Source: an uncultured Brachyspira sp. (GTDB lineage: Bacteria > Spirochaetota > Brachyspiria > Brachyspirales > Brachyspiraceae). Taken from it: DNA of 64,000 nucleotides. The stretch is taken from positions 82,678-146,677 of the forward strand of contig NZ_CALXRM010000001.1 of assembly GCF_944390845.1 (NCBI RefSeq), read 5' to 3'. Shown here in pieces: positions 37,052 through 43,215 of this stretch (positions within the stretch are counted from its first letter, which is position 1; each line of letters begins with the position of its first letter). The translations under genes were made by a program, and so were the position numbers. The notes below the pieces were generated by a model, which was not told the DNA's origin, did not search any database, and saw nothing but the letters and a program-made list of their open reading frames with translations.

Positions 37052-37220
37052 ATAATATATTAATACTTTTCACAAATAATACATTCATAAAAAATTTATC
37101 AATAAAAAAATATTATGATAATATAAATACATTTTCATATTGTATTCCAAAACTTTTATTTTTTAAAATGATAAGAAAGCACTCTTTGCTTTATTATAAA
37201 ATATTATACGGAGTTAAGTT

Positions 37221-38096
37221 ATGAAAAGACTTTACAAACCTATTTTTTTAACGCTTTTATTGCTTATATTTGTATTTTCCTGCAATAAAAAAACAACAGA
37301 CCCTACTTCAAATAACGGAGGAAATGATAACGGTAATATAACCTCAAAATTTGATCCGTCAGAAGTAGAGATATTAATACCTGTTACATATTATTTAAAT
37401 AGCAGAGTATCTGGAAATCTTACATCATTCAAAAGCGTACAGTCTGAAACCGGAAAAACAGTATATGAAATCCCTATAACATTCAATGATGAAAGAGTAA
37501 GAGATGAAATTGACTATATAAGGGTTTCATATAAAGGAGTTAATGTAAGAGATACTGCATTAACAGAATACAGAAAAGAAGATTTAGGCGATTATCTAAA
37601 AACTTATTTGGTATCATTAACTAATGAAAGCAGCGGAGAAGTAAACGAATTATATTTAGGGCTATATACAGAATTACAGTTCTCAAAATATATGGTAAAA
37701 AATGCTGGAAATTATAGTACTATGTTTAAGCTAGTTTATAATGATACATTAAATTGCTATACTAATAGTGATTATGGATATATTGGATTAAGTGAATTTG
37801 AAAATTATGATAAAGAACAGCTGAAAAAAGATACAATATCAGCTTTAAATGAATCTGTTATGAGACCTAACCTTGTTATGCCTTATTATTATCCAAGATA
37901 TGATTATGAATTTATAGGAGATTTTCTTGTAGAAGATAATGTTAGCAAAGATGAAATATTAGAATGGATGAATCCAGCAGACTATAAAAGATTAACTTTC
38001 AAAGTAAAGCCTAGAGCATTTAAAGGCTACAGATTTACTGACAAAGAAAATCTTAAAGAATATTCTGTTTTAGTATATTTAAAAAAAGATGAATAG
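37221..38096 (+). CDS. Unrecognised lipoprotein, 291 residues
   Basis: Product not recognised. The signal MKRLYKPIFLTLLLLIFVFSC has a basic start, hydrophobic core and lipobox-like FSC (Cys21). The mature protein begins with a low-complexity tether (NKKTTDPTSNNGGNDNGNIT), as is usual for surface-displayed lipoproteins. After it comes a beta-strand-rich domain (VEILIPVTYYLNSRVSG, TVYEIPITFNDERVRDEIDYIRVSYKG, YELIGDF-like stretch, RLTFKVKPRAFKGYRF) with no known signature. A GGAG inside tACGGAG lies about 9 nt before the ATG. The next lipoprotein gene starts 9 nt after this stop, so the two form an operon that ends at the terminator near 38710. Confidence 0.8.
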   Translation: MKRLYKPIFLTLLLLIFVFSCNKKTTDPTSNNGGNDNGNITSKFDPSEVEILIPVTYYLNSRVSGNLTSFKSVQSETGKTVYEIPITFNDERVRDEIDYIRVSYKGVNVRDTALTEYRKEDLGDYLKTYLVSLTNESSGEVNELYLGLYTELQFSKYMVKNAGNYSTMFKLVYNDTLNCYTNSDYGYIGLSEFENYDKEQLKKDTISALNESVMRPNLVMPYYYPRYDYEFIGDFLVEDNVSKDEILEWMNPADYKRLTFKVKPRAFKGYRFTDKENLKEYSVLVYLKKDE

Positions 38097-38105
38097 GAGT
38101 AAAGA

Positions 38106-38672
38106 ATGTTAAAAAAATTAATGATTATAATATTGAGTTTATTATTCATAATATCATGTAATAATAATGTATCAAATCCAAATGACAGCTCTTCAAACGG
38201 CAATAACAACAATAACGACGGAAACGAAGATGTTTTTGATGTAAATAATTATACAAATGCTTATGACAGCAAATTCAATGAAACATTTAATCAAATAAGG
38301 GATTTTGAAGGAACAAGTTTTATGTTTGGTCCTCCTGCAAGTATCAATAAAACAGATAATATTTTGATTATGCCTTATGTAGGTATTAATAATGGTGCTT
38401 CAACAATAGAGTATTTATTTATAGAAGCTATAGTAGATGATACAGGTACTCCTAAAATAATAGAAACTTCTGAACTAAGGAAAGTAATTTATGGATTACA
38501 CCAAAGAGAAGACGGAAGTTATGCCCCTGATACTAGAGAAATATATATGGATTTTCCTGATTATAAATATAAAGATTATGGTAATTACAAACCCACAAGA
38601 TATCTTATGATAACATCTTGGAAAATAGTTGGAGGTTCAGGCGGAAATTATCCTATATATTATAAATTTTAA
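38106..38672 (+). CDS. Unrecognised lipoprotein with Asn/Asp/Gly tether, 188 residues
   Basis: Product not recognised. The signal MLKKLMIIILSLLFIISC has a lipobox-like ISC (Cys18). It is followed by an Asn/Ser/Gly/Asp-rich tether (NNNVSNPNDSSSNGNNNN and on) of about 30 residues, then a globular part with strands and turns (NILIMPYVGINNGASTIEYLF, YLMITSWKIVGGSGGNYPIYYKF). The GGAG before the ATG overlaps the stop of the preceding lipoprotein gene, with a 9-nt gap between genes. The shared operon and similar layout suggest both act at the same envelope site, but their globular parts do not look alike by eye. Confidence 0.8.
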   Translation: MLKKLMIIILSLLFIISCNNNVSNPNDSSSNGNNNNNDGNEDVFDVNNYTNAYDSKFNETFNQIRDFEGTSFMFGPPASINKTDNILIMPYVGINNGASTIEYLFIEAIVDDTGTPKIIETSELRKVIYGLHQREDGSYAPDTREIYMDFPDYKYKDYGNYKPTRYLMITSWKIVGGSGGNYPIYYKF

Positions 38673-38710
38673 TATATTTTATTATTATATAATTATTTTA
38701 TAACGAGCAT

Positions 38711-38754
38711 AAAAAAGCGGACTGCCAAAATGACAATCCGCTTAATTTTTATTT
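38711..38754. terminator. Bidirectional terminator between 38106 and tsf
   Basis: AAGCGGA pairs with TCCGCTT, with a partly paired inner stem (TG/CA and CA/TG) and an aaa loop. An A-run lies on the left (a T-run for minus transcripts leaving tsf) and a T-rich stretch on the right for plus transcripts. Confidence 0.8.
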
Positions 38755-38769
38755 TCAGTAATTATTTAA

Positions 38770-39624
38770 TTATAAACCTAATGAAACAATTACGAAGTTT
38801 TTAATAGTTGCAGTAGAACCTGCTTCTTTAGAAACCTCATCTATTAAACTTTTAATAGATATTTTGTTGTCAGTAAATAATTTTTGGTCTATAAGAACAG
38901 ACTCAGAGTACCAAGCACCCATTTTACCTTCAACAATTTTTTCTACCATATTTTCTGGTTTGCCAGCTTCTCTAACTTGTTTTTCAAATATTTCTCTTTG
39001 TTCTTTTACAGCTTCAGGATCTATACCTTCTCTGTTTAAAGCTAAAGGTTTTTCACTAGCAACATGCATAGCTATTTGATCTGCTATTTCTTGACATTTA
39101 CCTTGTGGTTTAACATCAAATTCAACAATAGCAACAAGTTTGTTATTGAAGTGAGCATAAGTGCCGAAGAAGCCATCAGTTTTCATAATTTTAGCTTCAG
39201 CAAGAACTGTTTTTTCACCCCATTTTTGTATACCTTCATTGATCATACCTTGAATAGTATCACCATTAGGGCCTTTAGCATTTAAAAGATCATCAACTGA
39301 AACTTCATCAAATCCCATAGCTACAGAAGAAATAACTTTTGCTAAATTTACAAATAATTCATTTTTAGCAACGAAGTCAGTTTCACATTGAAGTTCTACA
39401 CAAGCAAGTTTATTTTTCTCATCATTAACACAAAAACCTATAGAACCTTCTTTAACTGTACGTTCATTCTTTTTAGCTGCAACAGCTGCACCTTTTTCTT
39501 TAAGAAGGCGGATAGCCTTATCCATATCACCATCTGTTTCTTGAAGAGCTTTTTTACAGTCCATAATACCTACGCCTGTACGTTCTCTAAGCTCTTTAAT
39601 TACATCCATATTAATATTTGCCAT
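38770..39624 (-). CDS. tsf: Elongation factor Ts
   Basis: Guanine-nucleotide exchange factor that releases GDP from EF-Tu during translation. At 284 residues it has the usual length. Family signatures are clear: MANINMDVIKELRERTGVGIMDCKKALQE at the N-terminus (UBA-like domain with RTGxGxMDCKKAL), then CVELQCETDFVAKNE (the TDFVA(K/R)N core contact with EF-Tu), and MHVASEKPLALNREGI in the dimerisation/core region. An AAGGA about 8 nt before the ATG sets the start. It lies 43 nt downstream of rpsB in the common rpsB-tsf order, presumably co-transcribed from the promoter at 40686-40716 and stopped at the terminator near 38711. Confidence 0.98.
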   Translation of the reverse strand: MANINMDVIKELRERTGVGIMDCKKALQETDGDMDKAIRLLKEKGAAVAAKKNERTVKEGSIGFCVNDEKNKLACVELQCETDFVAKNELFVNLAKVISSVAMGFDEVSVDDLLNAKGPNGDTIQGMINEGIQKWGEKTVLAEAKIMKTDGFFGTYAHFNNKLVAIVEFDVKPQGKCQEIADQIAMHVASEKPLALNREGIDPEAVKEQREIFEKQVREAGKPENMVEKIVEGKMGAWYSESVLIDQKLFTDNKISIKSLIDEVSKEAGSTATIKNFVIVSLGL

Positions 39625-39667
39625 TAAAATTATCCTTATATATTATTTTATTTATTAGCTAATCAAA

Positions 39668-40483
39668 TTATTCATCATCTTCTTGAGAAACACCATATTT
39701 TTCAGCAACAGCTTCAGCAGCTTCTGTAGCACTGTTGTCATAAACTTCTTCTTCTGGAACATCGCTAGAAGAATCATGTTTAGATAATGTTTCTTTACCT
39801 GCTTCGTTTTGACCTTCTATAACAGCAGAAGCAACAACACCAGCGAATAAGCTTATAGCTCTTATAGCATCATCGTTACCAGGTATTGGGTGATCAATAA
39901 CTTCTGGGTTACAGTTTGTATCTACAACTGCTACAACTGGTATTCCTAATTTTCTAGCTTCACTTACTGCTATAGCCTCTTGCATTGGGTCTATTACAAA
40001 AAGCATATCTGGTAAATTTTCCATATCTTTAATACCAGCAAAGTTTTTCTCTAATCTTTCTTTTTCTTTCAAAAGAAGAATAACTTCTTTTTTAGGTAAT
40101 TTATCAAAAGTACCATCAACTTCTTCTTTTTCTATTCTTTTAAGTCTAGCAATACTTTTTTTAATAGTAGCGAAATTTGTAAGCATACCGCCTAACCAAC
40201 GGTTATTAACGTAGTACATATCACATTTTTCAGCTGCTTCTTTGATGCTTTGTGAAGCTTGTTTTTTAGTTCCAACGAAAAGAACATTTCCGCCGTTTCT
40301 GGCCATTTCTTTAACAGCATCATAAGCTTTTTTAACATAAGTTAAAGTTTTCATAAGGTCAATGATATAGATATCATTTCTCTCTTGGAAAATAAATGGT
40401 TTCATTCTTGGGTCCCATTTTCTAGTTGGGTGTCCAAAATGTACGCCTGCCTCTAAAAGGTCTTTCATAACTGGTAATGACAT
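39668..40483 (-). CDS. rpsB: Ribosomal protein S2
   Basis: Small-subunit ribosomal protein, 271 residues from the start used here. Diagnostic blocks: [127 protein letters not shown]. The C-terminus carries an acidic tail ([12 protein letters not shown]...EDDE) longer than in many species. Two in-frame ATGs lie close together at 40489 and 40483. AAAGGA sits 1 nt from the first but 7 nt from the second, so I take 40483. First gene of the rpsB-tsf operon, with a leader of about 200 nt containing hairpins. Confidence 0.97.
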   Translation of the reverse strand: MSLPVMKDLLEAGVHFGHPTRKWDPRMKPFIFQERNDIYIIDLMKTLTYVKKAYDAVKEMARNGGNVLFVGTKKQASQSIKEAAEKCDMYYVNNRWLGGMLTNFATIKKSIARLKRIEKEEVDGTFDKLPKKEVILLLKEKERLEKNFAGIKDMENLPDMLFVIDPMQEAIAVSEARKLGIPVVAVVDTNCNPEVIDHPIPGNDDAIRAISLFAGVVASAVIEGQNEAGKETLSKHDSSSDVPEEEVYDNSATEAAEAVAEKYGVSQEDDE

Positions 40484-40507
40484 AATCATATCCTTTAAAA
40501 TAAAAAT

Positions 40508-40529
40508 AGAGTACCGACTACGGCACCCT
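40508..40529 (-). promoter_or_regulatory. Stable hairpin in the rpsB leader (candidate autoregulatory site or attenuator)
   Basis: On the minus-strand transcript AGGGTGCCG pairs with CGGTACTCT over 9 bp (two G-U wobbles) around the loop UAGU. It is followed by AUUUUUAUUUU and then the rpsB ribosome-binding site. In an A/T-rich leader this is the only GC-rich structure. The hairpin plus U-run could be an attenuator, or a site where S2 protein represses its own mRNA as known for rpsB in other bacteria. Confidence 0.5.
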
Positions 40530-40585
40530 ATCCATAAATTTCATATATTAAAAACATTAGTATTATAAAAATCATAATGCTTTGA

Positions 40586-40633
40586 TTACTTAATTTAAGT
40601 AACAACGTCTTTTATGTATTCTAAAAATAGAAT
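40586..40633 (-). promoter_or_regulatory. Two small palindromes in the rpsB leader
   Basis: TTACTTAATTTAAGTAA (40586-40602) is a perfect 8-bp-arm palindrome, and ATTCTA-AAAA-TAGAAT (40618-40633) is a 6-bp-arm hairpin. Both lie between the promoter and the GC-rich hairpin. They may be leader structure; function is not evident. Confidence 0.35.
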
Positions 40634-40685
40634 AACTAAGATCATTTTGCTATTATGGAAAAGTTTACCAATATAATCGGTTTAT

Positions 40686-40716
40686 AGTATAATAACATAC
40701 TATAAAAAAAAGTCAA
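40686..40716 (-). promoter_or_regulatory. Sigma-70 type promoter of rpsB-tsf
   Basis: Minus strand: TTGACT (40716-40711), 16-nt spacer, TATTAT (40694-40689), with TATACT overlapping just downstream. This gives a leader of roughly 195-200 nt before rpsB. Confidence 0.65.
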
Positions 40717-40782
40717 TTATTTTTATTAGATGTAATTATATTAAAAATTTATTATGATAACTTAGTATAAAATAATTCTATA

Positions 40783-40980
40783 TTACTCACCTGATAATAC
40801 AATTAAGAGTACAAAACTAATTAGTAGTATAAATGTGTTTACTAAAGCTAATATAAACAATATACGTTTAATATAACAAATTATTTTTTTATTTATACCA
40901 TTGTCCTTAATACTGTTTTGTACAATATGCAATATTCCAGACAATAGAAACAATATAATTATAAAAATAATAAAAAACAT
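40783..40980 (-). CDS. Small two-helix membrane protein, 65 residues
   Basis: Not recognised. MFFIIFIIILFLLSGILHIV is one membrane segment, a short loop IQNSIKDNGINKKIICYIKR carries the positive charges, and ILFILALVNTFILLISFVLLIVL is the second segment, so both ends would face outward with the loop in the cytoplasm. There is no clear ribosome-binding site before the ATG. The gene ends about 65 nt before the rpsB promoter and is divergent from the NADAR gene. In such A/T-rich DNA, hydrophobic open frames arise by chance, so this could be spurious; the clean two-helix layout with a basic loop favours a real gene. Confidence 0.45.
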   Translation of the reverse strand: MFFIIFIIILFLLSGILHIVQNSIKDNGINKKIICYIKRILFILALVNTFILLISFVLLIVLSGE

Positions 40981-41020
40981 AAATTCATTATATTACAAGT
41001 AGAATAAATATTCAATTATT

Positions 41021-41049
41021 TTGACAAAAGGTATTTATTTTAGTATAAT
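41021..41049 (+). promoter_or_regulatory. Perfect consensus sigma-70 promoter of the NADAR gene
   Basis: TTGACA (41021-41026), exactly 17 nt, TATAAT (41044-41049): full consensus on both hexamers. Transcription should begin near 41056. The TTG of the -35 box opens a reading frame in phase with the gene, and an in-frame ATG (41048) overlaps the -10 box, so both would be false starts. Confidence 0.85.
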
Positions 41050-41074
41050 GAAAAATATTAATACGGATTTCATT

Positions 41075-41902
41075 ATGCAAAATATTATCCCCCCTATTTG
41101 GTTTATTAACAACAATTCTTATAATAAAATTTTTAATAACTATTTTAATCAATTATCAAGTGATGATAAAGAAGAATATAAAAATCTTTTTGAAGAACCA
41201 ATTATATACAAAGGATTTTATAATAATAATTTTATTAATGAGAATGTATTTTCAAACAATGATTATAAAATTGAATATTGGAACGAAGAAGGAAAACAAA
41301 AATATTCTTTAAGTAAATTAAAAACAGATTTCAACAAAGGAAAGAAAATAGATTTTTTATTTTTCTACGGACATACTAATGATAAAAATGAAATAACAAA
41401 ATCTTCATTAAGCCAATGGTATATTAAAGATTTTAAAGAGAATAATTTAACATTTAACTGTATGGAAAAGTATATGATGTACAATAAGGCTTTGTTGTTT
41501 GATGATAAAAAAATAGCTGAAGAAATTCTAAATAATAATCAGCCTAAAGCTATAAAAGAATTAGGAAGAAAAGTAAGCAATTTTAAAGATGAAATATGGG
41601 ATAAAGTAAAATACACTATAATACTTAAAGGAAACTATTATAAATTTTCACAAAATAATGATTTAAGAAATTTCTTATTAAATACAAAAAACAAAGTATT
41701 GGTTGAAGCAAGCCCTTATGATAAAGTATGGGGAATAAAAATGAAATATGATAATGAAAATATAGAAAATCCTTTCTTCTGGCAGGGTGAAAACTTATTA
41801 GGTTTTGCTTTAATGGAAGTAAGAGACGAAATAAAAAGAGTATATAAAAATTATGATATAATAGATTGGAACTCATTTAATAATAAATACAATTTTTCTT
41901 AA
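41075..41902 (+). CDS. NADAR (YbiA/DUF1768) domain protein
   Basis: 275 residues from the ATG at 41075, preceded by tACGGA (about 8 nt spacing). In-frame starts at 41021 and 41048 lie within the promoter and cannot be used. Residues about 95-265 form a NADAR domain: SQWYIKDF near the start, CMEKYMMYNKALLF (the conserved acidic/aromatic block), KELGRKVSNFKDEIWD, YKFSQNNDLRNFLLNT, VLVEASPYDKVWGI, and WQGENLLGFALMEVRDEI. Known members hydrolyse N-glycosidic bonds in NAD/ADP-ribose-type compounds; YbiA acts on riboflavin intermediates, and others remove ADP-ribose in toxin-antitoxin pairs. The roughly 95-residue N-terminal extension is not recognised. No DarT-like toxin or riboflavin gene is adjacent, so it is a stand-alone enzyme here. 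Confidence 0.85.
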   Translation: MQNIIPPIWFINNNSYNKIFNNYFNQLSSDDKEEYKNLFEEPIIYKGFYNNNFINENVFSNNDYKIEYWNEEGKQKYSLSKLKTDFNKGKKIDFLFFYGHTNDKNEITKSSLSQWYIKDFKENNLTFNCMEKYMMYNKALLFDDKKIAEEILNNNQPKAIKELGRKVSNFKDEIWDKVKYTIILKGNYYKFSQNNDLRNFLLNTKNKVLVEASPYDKVWGIKMKYDNENIENPFFWQGENLLGFALMEVRDEIKRVYKNYDIIDWNSFNNKYNFS

Positions 41903-41976
41903 CTATATAAATACATTATTCATCAATAATCAATATTATAGTAAACATAATATTAAAAATATTATCATTTTATATC

Positions 41977-42004
41977 TTTACAAAGTTAAATATTTTTGTA
42001 TAAT
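41977..42004 (+). promoter_or_regulatory. Promoter of the small Cys-rich gene pair
   Basis: TTTACA (41977-41982), 16-nt spacer, TATAAT (41999-42004), leaving a leader of about 40 nt before the ATG at 42050, with AGAGGT as ribosome-binding site. Confidence 0.65.
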
Positions 42005-42049
42005 AGTACCGTTTAATAACAATAAATAAAAAATAATAGAGGTAAATAA

Positions 42050-42340
42050 ATGTCTGTAAAATGTGTTTGGTGCGGTAAGGAAATAGAAGAAGTACAAGGT
42101 CAAGCAACTATGGACACTTGTGATGAATGTGAAGATTTTTTTGAAGAACATATTGATGATATATCAGAATCTTTAAATGAACTTCTTAAAAAAAATGAAT
42201 CTTCATCATCAAAACCTACAGAAAAAAAGGCATGGATAAGCTACTCTCTTATAACTGCAATTCATATGTTAAGCTCCAAACCATATATAGAGTTTAAAGA
42301 TTCTAAATATAAAGATTTACTTTCGGATGATAAAAAATGA
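42050..42340 (+). CDS. Small zinc-ribbon-like protein, 96 residues
   Basis: Not recognised. The N-terminus holds two Cys pairs, CVWCGKE (C5, C8) and CDECEDFF, about 20 residues apart, the layout of a small four-cysteine zinc ribbon. An acidic helix (FFEEHIDDISESLNELLKK), a Ser-rich linker and a C-terminal segment (KKAWISYSLITAIHML) follow. There is no signal peptide, so it is cytoplasmic. Its last codons overlap the next gene by 4 nt (ATGA), so the two are translationally coupled. The next gene encodes an exported protein that also has Cys/His repeats, and the pair may share a metal-linked job, but that is inference. Confidence 0.75.
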   Translation: MSVKCVWCGKEIEEVQGQATMDTCDECEDFFEEHIDDISESLNELLKKNESSSSKPTEKKAWISYSLITAIHMLSSKPYIEFKDSKYKDLLSDDKK

Positions 42341-42654
42341 GAAAATTATATATAATTACTTTAATATTTTTATGCTTCACTGTAAGTTTAACACCAAAAA
42401 CAAATGAGAATTTTTACTGTGAATATTGCGGAAATAAATTTAATTCTGTAAAAACATTAACATCTCAAAACTGTATGCGTCACCCTGATGGTAATTATAA
42501 AGGAAAGCATAAACTTTATGAAGGAAGCGAAAAAGATGAATATACATGCAAATACTGCGGTAACAAATACAAAACTCTAAAACAATTAACTTCTTCAAAA
42601 TGTATGCATCACCCTGATGGTAATTATAAAGGATATCATTCTCCAGCACTATAA
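42337..42654 (+). CDS. Exported protein with two tandem zinc-finger-like repeats, 105 residues
   Basis: Not recognised as a named family. MRKLYIITLIFLCFTVSLT is a signal peptide. The mature protein is almost entirely two copies of one unit of about 45 residues: CEYCGNKFNSVKTLTSQNC and CKYCGNKYKTLKQLTSSKC, each followed by MxHPDGNYKG and a His. The spacing C-x2-C-x14-C-x2-H is the same in both, which is a C2CH-like zinc-finger arrangement with another His later. Such fingers are usually intracellular; a signal-bearing version would act in the periplasm or outside, perhaps binding metal. It overlaps the preceding gene by 4 nt. The repeated DNA (caccctgatggtaattataaagga at both sites) is nearly identical, so the duplication is conserved or recent. 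Confidence 0.75.
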   Translation: MRKLYIITLIFLCFTVSLTPKTNENFYCEYCGNKFNSVKTLTSQNCMRHPDGNYKGKHKLYEGSEKDEYTCKYCGNKYKTLKQLTSSKCMHHPDGNYKGYHSPAL

Positions 42655-42743
42655 AAATATAATTCTATATATCTAATCTTATTTTAGTATATACCTAAAT
42701 AAATATACTTTGTCATAAATAATTTTTTTTAAATTTAAAATAT

Positions 42744-42881
42744 CTGCAGGGCTTTGCCCACCGCTCTGCGTGCTTACGCAAGCCCCACTTCTTTTTACGA
42801 CCGAAGGAAGTACTGTAAGTATTGGTATAAAAGAACCTATATCCTCAACAGGCTCGAATACGCTTCTCGAACAACTGCATT
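42744..42881. repeat. GC-richer hairpin cluster, possible dispersed intergenic element
   Basis: Much richer in G+C than its surroundings. Contains GGGCTTTGCCC (42749-42759, 4-bp arms), GCGTGCTTACGC (42768-42779, 4-bp arms), an ACTTC/GAAGT pair (about 42787-42811) and TTCGAG-type inverted pieces near 42853-42870. It has no promoter or coding pattern. The look is that of a dispersed intergenic repeat or remnant, but only one copy is in the window. Confidence 0.4.
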
Positions 42882-43123
42882 TTTAGTATCAATTTAGGTT
42901 ATATTCTATATGTATATTTTTAATATAAAGTTATAGTAATTGCGTTTTTTGCTACTTTGAAGAAGTTCGCATAGCATGTGTAACAAAAAAGTAGATAAAA
43001 TTTATATAAAGAGCATCAGTTGAGAAACTTAATTTTTTTTAATTTTATCAAAATTATTTTTTATATTGTTATTATTTTTGGAGAATAGCTATAAAATACA
43101 AAATATAAATTACTATAAAAAAC

Positions 43124-43166
43124 AAAAGACAGAAGAATTAATTCTATTAACTCTCCTGTCTTTTTT
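43124..43166. terminator. Terminator at the end of uppP-ftsK
   Basis: AAAAGACAG (43124-43132) pairs with CTGTCTTTT (43156-43164), enclosing an inner AGAATTAATTCT palindrome. T-runs lie on both sides, so it could work in both directions; on the minus strand it is about 50 nt past the ftsK stop. Confidence 0.75.
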
Positions 43167-43215
43167 GTAGATAGGTATAAACATGTATATAAATATTTGA
43201 TAGCTTCTAATTTAT

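Larger units (their letters stand above)
36867..37220. other. 354-bp intergenic region
   Basis: Holds the terminator (36898) and the heptamer repeat (37021). The remaining A/T-rich sequence before the lipoprotein gene at 37221 shows no clear promoter consensus or open frame. Confidence 0.5.
42655..43215. other. 561-bp intergenic region with GC-richer structured element and terminator
   Basis: Contains the hairpin-rich element (42744-42881), a second unusual stretch at about 42938-42998 with inverted A/T runs (ttttttgctac against gtaacaaaaaagtag), and the ftsK terminator at 43124. No supported open frame. Confidence 0.5.

Noticed and set aside
38864..39627. Plus-strand frames over tsf
   Set aside because: Antisense to a highly conserved translation factor gene; composition is that of a shadow.
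41021..41074. TTG at 41021 or ATG at 41048 as start of the NADAR gene
   Set aside because: These codons are parts of the -35 and -10 hexamers of a perfect promoter; the transcript would begin after them.
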